Assembly: GCA_951828385.1 (NCBI GenBank)
Contig: OX639973.1
Coordinates: 4,083,200 to 4,147,199 of the forward strand
Length of the DNA: 64,000 bases
Source of the DNA: an uncultured Poribacteria bacterium
GTDB lineage: Bacteria; Poribacteria; WGA-4E; WGA-3G
Direction of reading: 5' to 3'
Both the position numbers and the translations under genes were made by a program. Positions 23,599-30,492 of the stretch are shown piece by piece. Position 1 is the stretch's first letter; each line of letters begins with the position of its first letter. The notes under the pieces are model-generated. The model had not been told where the DNA came from, searched no databases, and worked only from the letters and a program-made list of their open reading frames with translations.

Positions 23599-26241
23599 AT
23601 GCGCCCTGAACAGATTGCCCCAAAAACGATTGTAGATCTGATTAAGACGCAGGCATCACGAATTCCTGATAGCGTTGCGCTGCAGATGGCAAATGAGGGT
23701 GAATGGGAACAGTATACATACTCGGAAACCTACGCGCTGTCCCGCGAAGTTGCGTGGCAGTTGTGGCAAAGCGGTTTGCGCAAGGATGACCGTGTTGTGC
23801 TCGTCTCCGAAAATCAACCTGAATGGTGTATCGCTTATCTCGCCTCTGTCCAGATCGGTGCTGCTGTCGTCCCCCTTGACGCGCAAACACCTACCCGCGA
23901 AATCTTAGCAATCACCGAGTTCACTGATGCCAAATTGATTTTAGCCTCTGAAAGTGTGTTAGAACAGTCTGGTAAGGCACTGTCAGCGGCGGGACGGGGT
24001 CTACACAACATCAACGAAAACTGCGAAATCGTGGGTGCCAAGACCGAGGTCGGCAGGACTTCGAGTGCTGAGATGCCAGCCGATTTCCCCGATGTAGAGG
24101 TCACGCCAGATACCGTTGCATCGATTATCTTTACAATGGGTACCACGGTGGAGGCAAAAGGCGCGATGCTTACGCATGGCGGTTTTATCTCTAACGTGCA
24201 AGCGGTCGCGAAAGCACTCCCACCCACCGATACCGAACGCATCTTGTCAGCACTCCCACTGTATCATGCCCTGAGTTTTTCGTGTAGTTTGTTGATGGCA
24301 CTCTACAGCGGCACCACGGCGACTTATGTCAATGCGCTCCGTCCGACAACACTTCTGAAAACGATGCGTGAGGCGAAAACGACGGCTTTTATCGGTGTGC
24401 CACGTCTATTTCAAATGCTCCAAGGCACGATTGAAAGACAAGCCGCGCGGACAGACACGCCCGGTAATACCTTGGCAGAAAAGGCGAAGGCTGTTATGGG
24501 CGGCGAGATTCGCGTTCTCGTTAGTGGGGGTGCTTCACTCTCCGATGCGATCTACGATGGATTTCAAAAATTCGGTATGACGCTTTACCAAGGCTATGGC
24601 ATGACGGAGACGGCGCCTGTGCTTAGTGTTAATCCGTATCTAAAGAGCAAGCGTGGGTCGGTCGGACCGGCGGTGGAAGGTGTAGAACTTCGGATTGATA
24701 ATCCAGACAGTGAGGGTATGGGGGAAATTATCGCTAAGGGACCGAGTACGATGAAAGCGTATTATCAGAACCCTGATGCGACAGAAAAGGCGATCCGCGA
24801 TGGATGGCTCTACACGGGTGATCTCGGTTATATGGACGCAGAGGGTTACCTCTACCTTACAGGGCATTGCAAAGACATCATTGTTCCTGCTTCTGGAAAG
24901 AACGTTTATCCTGTCGAATTGGAAGTACTCTATCGGGAGAGTCCTGCCATCTCTGAAATATGTGTTGTGGGTATCCCTTATGAAGATGGATCGGATACTG
25001 CAATTCATGCTGTAATTGTGCCGACGGCACCTGATGAGACGACGCACTCAGCGATTCAGGAACACCTTCAAGCGTGTGCGAAGGCGTTACCGAGTTATCA
25101 ACAATTTCACAAATTCCATCTGTGGGAGGATGCGTTACCGAAGGCTGCAGATGGGACGATAGATCGGCAAAGTCTAAGGCATAGCTTGGCAGCGCGTATT
25201 AAAGAGATCGCGCGTCTGCAGGAAGATTCCGAAGTAGCGGTAGAAAGCGATGCCGCTGATGTACCCAGGACGGATATACCCGAAGAAATTCTTTCTACCC
25301 TCGCGAGGTTGGCACGCATGCCGACACACCAGATTCGCCGAGAAAGCCGTTTGGATACTGATTTGGGGCTTGACTCCCTCACGCGGCTTGATCTGTTGTT
25401 GGTTCTTGAAAATAGGCTTGGCGAAACAATTCCGGATGCCCTGCTCGCTAACTTGGAGACGGTGGGTGATGTTGTCGAACTAACTGAGACGTTCCATACG
25501 GCGACTACGACGGCGACGGATGGACGTGAGAAAAAAGAGATGCCAGCGTTCAGAGAGGAGCCACGATGGTACGCCCGTGCTTTTCGTGCTGCGTTTACCA
25601 GCATCTATAAGCACTATTTCTCACTGAAATGCTACGGACTTGAGCATATCCCACAAGGGAAACCGTATATTATTATGCCGAACCACACCAGCCATCTTGA
25701 TACGCTGACGGTGATTACGGCGCTCGGAACGAAGGCATACCGACTCTGGACACTCGCTGCACGAGATTATTGGTTTGCGACCCGTTTTCGAGGATGGTTC
25801 GCTCGGACGTGCCTCAATGTGCTTCCGATAGAACGGGAAGGTAATTTCACCGAGTTCCTACAGGACTTAAGAGCAGCAAACGAGGTTATGGCACGCCATA
25901 ACGGCTTGCTTATCTATCCTGAAGGCACGCGTTCACTTGATGGCAACCTTCAACCTTTTAAACCGGGGGTGCTGAGTCTGCTGATCTATGGACCTAATGT
26001 CCCCGTTATACCGACTTATATTGAAGGTACCTATCACGCTTTGCCGAAAGGTCAAAACTTGCCGAAGAAACATCCGGTACGTATTATTTTTGGTGAACCC
26101 CTCACTTTTCCGTTGGAAAATTGGGGAATCCAAGACGGAACACCGATTGATCCAACGAGATACCAGGAATTCTTGGAATTGGCACAAGATCGGGTTGCTG
26201 CACTTGGCACGCTGCTAAAACACCAGAAAGGGAACCTATAA
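23599..26241 (+). CDS. Acyl-CoA/ACP synthetase - ACP - PlsC acyltransferase fusion
   Basis: 880 residues, three domains. (1) AMP-forming ligase (~1-540): P-loop motif TMGTTVEAKGAMLTH (usual T-SGTTG-xKG, so Ser and Gly are replaced by Met and Val), YQGYGMTETAPVLSVN, YTGDLGYMDAEGYLYLTGH and SGKNVYPVELE. (2) Acyl-carrier domain (~560-635) with the phosphopantetheine Ser in DLGLDSLTRLDLL. (3) 1-acylglycerol-phosphate-type acyltransferase (~655-870) with NHTSHLD (HX4D), PIEREGNF and YPEGTRSLDG. It should activate a fatty acid, load it on its own carrier and transfer it to an acceptor. GGAGGAATAGGTAGGAT precedes the ATG. Its stop overlaps the next start (TAATG). Confidence 0.9.
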   Translation: MRPEQIAPKTIVDLIKTQASRIPDSVALQMANEGEWEQYTYSETYALSREVAWQLWQSGLRKDDRVVLVSENQPEWCIAYLASVQIGAAVVPLDAQTPTREILAITEFTDAKLILASESVLEQSGKALSAAGRGLHNINENCEIVGAKTEVGRTSSAEMPADFPDVEVTPDTVASIIFTMGTTVEAKGAMLTHGGFISNVQAVAKALPPTDTERILSALPLYHALSFSCSLLMALYSGTTATYVNALRPTTLLKTMREAKTTAFIGVPRLFQMLQGTIERQAARTDTPGNTLAEKAKAVMGGEIRVLVSGGASLSDAIYDGFQKFGMTLYQGYGMTETAPVLSVNPYLKSKRGSVGPAVEGVELRIDNPDSEGMGEIIAKGPSTMKAYYQNPDATEKAIRDGWLYTGDLGYMDAEGYLYLTGHCKDIIVPASGKNVYPVELEVLYRESPAISEICVVGIPYEDGSDTAIHAVIVPTAPDETTHSAIQEHLQACAKALPSYQQFHKFHLWEDALPKAADGTIDRQSLRHSLAARIKEIARLQEDSEVAVESDAADVPRTDIPEEILSTLARLARMPTHQIRRESRLDTDLGLDSLTRLDLLLVLENRLGETIPDALLANLETVGDVVELTETFHTATTTATDGREKKEMPAFREEPRWYARAFRAAFTSIYKHYFSLKCYGLEHIPQGKPYIIMPNHTSHLDTLTVITALGTKAYRLWTLAARDYWFATRFRGWFARTCLNVLPIEREGNFTEFLQDLRAANEVMARHNGLLIYPEGTRSLDGNLQPFKPGVLSLLIYGPNVPVIPTYIEGTYHALPKGQNLPKKHPVRIIFGEPLTFPLENWGIQDGTPIDPTRYQEFLELAQDRVAALGTLLKHQKGNL

Positions 26242-26921
26242 TGTCGGTTCCAAACACCGAAAAGAGGGTCGCATTTTTTGATGTGGATGGTACGTTATTA
26301 AAGTCCACAATTGTGCATTGTTATATCTGGATGCGGTCTTTGCAGATGCCTTTCTTTTTAAAACACTTGTGGTTAATCGGGTTCCTCCCTAAAATTGTAT
26401 ACTACCTAATTTTGGACAGTATAAGTCGGACCCGCTTTAATGCGATCTTTTATCGCAACTATCGCGGTCTGGAAGTTGCCGAGATGAAGGCGTTGTCTAC
26501 GGAGATGTTCGAGGCTTACATTCGTCCGAAAATCTTCTCCGAGGCGGTGTCGCAAATTCAAGAACATAAGGAACAAGGCACAGCCGTCGTTCTTGTAACC
26601 GGATCGCTTGATTTCGTTGTCCAACCGATTGCGGACTACTTCGCTGCTGATGCTGTGTTGGCTCCGCAACTTCGTGAGCAGGAGGGTCAGTTTACCGGTG
26701 AACTCACAACCGCGCCACTTATTGGCGAGGCAAAAGCGGAAGCGATGCGGAACTACGCGGAGCAACACGACATTTCACTGGAAGAGAGTTATGCTTACGG
26801 CGACAGCCAATCCGATCTTCCGATGTTGGAATGTATTGGAAATCCTATTGTCGTGAATCCAGGGAAGGCACTCCGTGAAAAAGCCCTTAAATCGGGTTGG
26901 GAACTGCACGAATGGCTGTAA
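26241..26921 (+). CDS. HAD-IB family phosphatase (SerB/CicA-like)
   Basis: 226 residues. Motif I RVAFFDVDGTLLKS (nucleophile Asp14, acid Asp16), motif II VVLVTGSLDFVV (Ser/Thr), motif III Lys in PLIGEAKAEAM, motif IV YAYGDSQSDLPMLE. A hydrophobic stretch at ~35-56 (FFLKHLWLIGFLPKIVYYLI) may touch the membrane. The family removes phosphate from small molecules; homologues often sit next to or are fused with PlsC acyltransferases, and one-base overlap with the ligase-PlsC gene fits that. A phosphatidate or lysophosphatidate substrate is an inference. Confidence 0.85.
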   Translation: MSVPNTEKRVAFFDVDGTLLKSTIVHCYIWMRSLQMPFFLKHLWLIGFLPKIVYYLILDSISRTRFNAIFYRNYRGLEVAEMKALSTEMFEAYIRPKIFSEAVSQIQEHKEQGTAVVLVTGSLDFVVQPIADYFAADAVLAPQLREQEGQFTGELTTAPLIGEAKAEAMRNYAEQHDISLEESYAYGDSQSDLPMLECIGNPIVVNPGKALREKALKSGWELHEWL

Positions 26922-27010
26922 AATGGTTGTCGGTTATCGGTTATCGGTTATTGGTTAAAGAGCAGGTTGACTTGATTAAAGACTTCTTTAACTGACAACT
27001 GCTAAAAAAG
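26922..27010. repeat. GGTTATCGGTTATCGG heptamer tract
   Basis: GTTGTCGGTTATCGGTTATCGGTTATTGG, here in part, followed by an inverse arm (TTAACTGACAACTGCT). It fills the gap before the small gene at 27021. Confidence 0.55.
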
Positions 27011-27020
27011 GAGAATACAC

Positions 27021-27227
27021 ATGAATGTTAGGCGTTATTTTGAATCCCTGTCTGAACCGAACGATACGATGTTCGTTGAAATTGGGGATAGGCACCGGTT
27101 TACGCGTCGCGGTGATGATTGGGTGAAATTCCGTGCGGATCTGATTGAACTCTTGGAGCAGACGATTTCTGAGGAGTTGTCCAAAGAATTCGAGGCAGCG
27201 ACAGCGGATTGGGGCTCGGAGGGTTAG
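27021..27227 (+). CDS. Small acidic protein of unknown function
   Basis: 68 residues, beginning MNVRRYFESLSEPNDTMF and ending in a run of acidic residues. AAAAAGGAGAATACAC before the ATG is a strong ribosome-binding site, the main reason to call it. It is soluble, with a predicted C-terminal helix (LIELLEQTISEELSKEFEAA). The frame is convergent with the TPR-UPF0175 gene, with a 9-bp gap. No family is recognised. Confidence 0.5.
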   Translation: MNVRRYFESLSEPNDTMFVEIGDRHRFTRRGDDWVKFRADLIELLEQTISEELSKEFEAATADWGSEG

Positions 27228-27236
27228 GAGGCGTTT

Positions 27237-28640
27237 TTAATTGGTTTTGGAGGCATTCTTGAGCTCCGCCAGGAGATCTTCAGTTAGCTCAAGCAGAGAA
27301 AGCCCGTAATCCCCCATAAGGTACCAGAACGCTTCGCGGGAGATACCTACCAATTGGGCAGCAAGTCCGGTACTGATCGCGCCGTTTTTATAATATTTCA
27401 ATGCTAACGCCAAACGCGTTTCCTTTTCCAGTTCGGCAAGCCCTTTTTGTGGAATTAGCAATCCCGCTATGTCTTCGGGTAAATGAACCCCCGTTTTCTG
27501 TTCAAACGTTACCGCGGTTCTGTAGTCGTCATAGAACGTCTGCATGATAGCCATACCTCTATCTTTGGCAGCAATCAGGTCGGTTTTCGCTTTCTCCCAC
27601 TCTCTCACATATAACCACGCTATCCCGCGCTTATAATATACCTCTGCGTAATCGGGATCGAGAGATAGGACTATGTTATAGTCTTCAATCGCTGATTTTA
27701 CTTTACCTTTACGGAGGTAAGCAACACCCCGATGACTATAGGCAGTAGGGAGATCGGGTGCAAGGGATATGGTTATATTATAGTTTTCGAGTGCGGTGTC
27801 AAACGCGTTTCTGCTGTCATAAGCCACACCGAGGTTGAGATATGCCTCGGCGTAATCTGATTTCAAATCGATCGCTGTGCCATAATCTTTGATGGCGGAA
27901 TCGCTCTCACCTTTTTTGAAGTGTACTCTGCCAAGGTTGAGATACGCCTCAGGGTAATCCGGTTTCAAATCGATCGCTGTGCTATAGTCTTTGATGGCAG
28001 CACAGAGTTCCGCTTCACTGTAGTACCCTTCTCCGTAATATATAGAGACTTTAGGGACTCTCGCCTCCAGCCCTACTGCTACTTTATAGCGTGAAAGCAC
28101 TGCCAAAATCTCGCTGTCCTTCTCGTAAGCTACACCGCGAGCATTATAAAACTGAGGAAACTGTGGTCGGAGTTCTATTGCCTTGTCATAGTCTCTAATT
28201 GCACTGTCATAGGAGCCCTCTTTGAGGGCATCAGTGCCTCGATTGGAATATGCCTCGGTCAGCTGTGGAGCCAACTCTATCGCTATACTATAATCCCTGA
28301 GGGCTTTATATGCGGTGCCTTTTTTCTTATATGTGTTACGGCGGTTGTTGTATGCCTCGGCAAATTTTGGATTGCACTTAATCGCCCTGCAATAGTCTTC
28401 AATTGCTTTTTCATAATCGCCTTTGCTGTCATAAACGCGTCCGCGATTGTAATAAGCCTCGGCAAAATGCGGATCCAGTTTTACGGCTTTGTTGAAGGCT
28501 GCGATTGCGCGTGTATGCTCACCGTTTTTACTGTAAACGATGCCTTGGGTGTTATGTTTTGCTGCGTCGTCTTCTCTTTTCACTTCGGCAAAATCGCTGT
28601 TGTAATAGGTATCTACAGCACCTTGGATTAGTTCTTGCAT
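27237..28640 (-). CDS. TPR protein with C-terminal UPF0175 (COG2886) antitoxin-like domain
   Basis: 467 residues. About nine TPRs (~25-345) of the 'AEAYxNRGxxYxxKGxxxxAIxDYxxAI' type. The last TPR runs into a junction (EWEKAKTDLIAAKDRGM, then FEQKTGVHLPEDIAGLL) that is also present in the FRG-TPR protein encoded ~1.8 kb upstream. The last ~65 residues (LALALKYYKNGAISTGLAAQLVGISREAFWYLM, in part) match UPF0175, a small helix-turn-helix family predicted to be antitoxins (COG2886). GAGGAAAACAGTC precedes the ATG. The gene is the last of the minus-strand defence-like cluster. A fusion of TPRs to UPF0175 suggests a scaffold or sensor with a DNA- or partner-binding tail. Confidence 0.78.
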   Translation of the reverse strand: MQELIQGAVDTYYNSDFAEVKREDDAAKHNTQGIVYSKNGEHTRAIAAFNKAVKLDPHFAEAYYNRGRVYDSKGDYEKAIEDYCRAIKCNPKFAEAYNNRRNTYKKKGTAYKALRDYSIAIELAPQLTEAYSNRGTDALKEGSYDSAIRDYDKAIELRPQFPQFYNARGVAYEKDSEILAVLSRYKVAVGLEARVPKVSIYYGEGYYSEAELCAAIKDYSTAIDLKPDYPEAYLNLGRVHFKKGESDSAIKDYGTAIDLKSDYAEAYLNLGVAYDSRNAFDTALENYNITISLAPDLPTAYSHRGVAYLRKGKVKSAIEDYNIVLSLDPDYAEVYYKRGIAWLYVREWEKAKTDLIAAKDRGMAIMQTFYDDYRTAVTFEQKTGVHLPEDIAGLLIPQKGLAELEKETRLALALKYYKNGAISTGLAAQLVGISREAFWYLMGDYGLSLLELTEDLLAELKNASKTN

Positions 28641-28791
28641 GACTGTTTTCCTCTATAGGACAAGTTTCTCAAAAGTAATGATAACATACAATAAGGGCCG
28701 ATTTCAACGGAATGTAGGAGTGATCTCTGAATCGTGACCGCCTTACTGAAAAAGCAAACACCGTCGGTTTTCATTTACTGGTTTCAGCGAC
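28641..28791. other. Short gap in the defence-like cluster
   Basis: 151 bp with no gene or clear terminator. It separates the TPR-UPF0175 gene from the three-gene unit upstream, so the two may be transcribed separately. Confidence 0.35.
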
Positions 28792-28992
28792 CTATTCTAT
28801 CAGTTCGCTCGGATGGATTGACAGATATGCTCTCACTTCCAGTTTCATCCGATCGATTTCGGCAAGAAAACCGCCCGCGGAGAGGCGATAATTTTGTGGA
28901 TTAGTTTCAACCTCTCGGAGTTTTTCGATCTGTTTTTGAAAATGTCTGATGCGCGCGAGCGTTGCTTCAAGTTCTTGATTATTCTGAATCAT
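28792..28992 (-). CDS. Small helical protein in the FRG-ATPase operon
   Basis: 66 residues, nearly all helical with heptad character (LEATLARIRHFQKQIEKLRE, then AEIDRMKLEVRAYLSIHPSE). It resembles the N-terminal coiled part of some XRE/HigA-type antitoxin proteins but lacks any helix-turn-helix. It lies 27 bp after the ATPase stop on the same strand, so it is likely the third gene of that operon. No Shine-Dalgarno is obvious. An antitoxin, or a subunit that dimerises with the ATPase, are possible roles. Confidence 0.55.
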   Translation of the reverse strand: MIQNNQELEATLARIRHFQKQIEKLREVETNPQNYRLSAGGFLAEIDRMKLEVRAYLSIHPSELIE

Positions 28993-29019
28993 TATGGATT
29001 ACTACAGCACGACTTAGGC

Positions 29020-30492
29020 CTATGCTAATGCAGTTTCAAGTTCCTCCACCGCATCTATAGCATCCTCAAGTTCTTTTCTATAGATGTTCGCAACGGATGC
29101 ATGAGAGAGTTCATTTAGGGTAAATTTCCGTGCCGATTCGATTCTATTTTTGAGTGCCTGATTTACAACATCCTGCCTATTCTTTTGCCATCGAGTTATT
29201 GGTATCCAAAAGTCCAGACTGGTCAAATCCTTCGGATTTTCACGATATCTGACCCGAATGTTCTCTGTCTTACAGTAACTCTTCATTATCACTTCAAAAG
29301 CGGTACGAACGTAAACAGCACAAGCTTTGTAGTCATTTGTCTTAAGATATTCCTTTGCTTTATCAATGTACTTTTCCTCCTCGACATAAACTGGTATTTC
29401 ATATCCATCAACTTTTCCCAAATAGAGTTCGGCAGCTTTCCATTGTTTATCCTTGAATTTCTGAAATTTACGCTGTTTGAAAATCTCATAGAATGCCTTA
29501 TCGTAAGTCATCAAAAAGATTTGATAATCTGAGAAATACTTGTCAAGGATATCAATCAACGGGAGCCGATTTGACATGTCCAAACCGATTAGAGCGTCAT
29601 CCAAAACAAGAATCTTTAGGTCACTGGGGGGTTGGAGTTTGAATCCAGCAAAAAAGATTGAAAGGGCAATTGCCGATAGTTTTGCTTCATTCAAAAATTG
29701 ATGATGCTTTGAACGAATGCTCCCAAGGAAATCTACCTTTAAGAGAATCTGTGGGTACTCATACTTGTCAATATCACTGTTGAATTCCGGTTTCTGATAT
29801 TCAAAGTCAAGTTCAACAATGGTATTGTCGTATCCAAACTCGCGTAGCATCTTATTGGCATCTGCTTTCAGGCTGGTTAATATATTTTCAATACCTGTGT
29901 TGAAATCCACCAATTGTTGTTGTGGAATTTCAACTTCTTGCACTGTTCCTTGCCCAGGAAAAAGCAATTCTGACAGGTCCTGCCATTCCTCCGCGAAACT
30001 GCGTGCCGGCACACTAATATCGTTAATAGCGTTTTTCAAGAGCGTCTTAATCAGCAAATCGAACACATCCACTACATCTTTTTCGTAATGGAGATAGTGG
30101 GTATGTAGAAGTGCTTTATAGTCCAGAAATCCCTTTGCCTTTGAGGCATCAATTATCGGCTGAACTCTTGTATCGTTTAGGGCAACTTCCGAATCCGACC
30201 ATTCATAGGTCGTTTTTTGTAAATTTGAATTGGGTGTAAAATGAAGTCTTACGTAGCCATCGTCACCCTCATCTATAGCAGAAAAGTTTTTATGATCTAT
30301 AAATCTTAGAGAATCATTCTCGCTGGATTCAAGGAATAATTCTAATGCCTTATACAGAGATGTTTTCCCACTTCCGTTTTCGCCATAAAGTAAAAGGTTC
30401 TGACCTTTCTGGCTATCCTCGTTAAGATTAATTATATCTGGTCCTCGGAAAGCCTTGAAGTTTTTGATTTCAATTTTAGTAATTTTCACCAC
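29020..30492 (-). CDS. RecF/SMC-like ATPase of the FRG-TPR operon
   Basis: 490 residues. Walker A at ~33-45 (LLLYGENGSGKTSLYKAL), an ABC-type signature region at ~262-278 (LNEAKLSAIALSIFFAG) and Walker B plus D-loop at ~293-303 (KILVLDDALIGLD). The coiled-coil arms of true SMC proteins are short or missing. The last ~115 residues form a separate helical domain (AKEYLKTNDYKACAVYVRTA, then ARKFTLNELSHASV) like those on RloC-type and other defence ATPases; a HEPN-like fold is possible but the Rx4-6H motif is not clean. The start is GTG inside GTGGTGA, overlapping the stop of the FRG gene by 7 bp, so the two are translationally coupled. No nuclease motif is seen. Confidence 0.8.
   Translation of the reverse strand: MVKITKIEIKNFKAFRGPDIINLNEDSQKGQNLLLYGENGSGKTSLYKALELFLESSENDSLRFIDHKNFSAIDEGDDGYVRLHFTPNSNLQKTTYEWSDSEVALNDTRVQPIIDASKAKGFLDYKALLHTHYLHYEKDVVDVFDLLIKTLLKNAINDISVPARSFAEEWQDLSELLFPGQGTVQEVEIPQQQLVDFNTGIENILTSLKADANKMLREFGYDNTIVELDFEYQKPEFNSDIDKYEYPQILLKVDFLGSIRSKHHQFLNEAKLSAIALSIFFAGFKLQPPSDLKILVLDDALIGLDMSNRLPLIDILDKYFSDYQIFLMTYDKAFYEIFKQRKFQKFKDKQWKAAELYLGKVDGYEIPVYVEEEKYIDKAKEYLKTNDYKACAVYVRTAFEVIMKSYCKTENIRVRYRENPKDLTSLDFWIPITRWQKNRQDVVNQALKNRIESARKFTLNELSHASVANIYRKELEDAIDAVEELETALA

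Noticed and set aside
29020-30492. Calling the ATPase RecF, RloC or a retron-type nuclease
   Set aside because: Walker and signature motifs support the ATPase class only; no HNH, TOPRIM or anticodon-nuclease motif is visible and the C-terminal domain could not be assigned.
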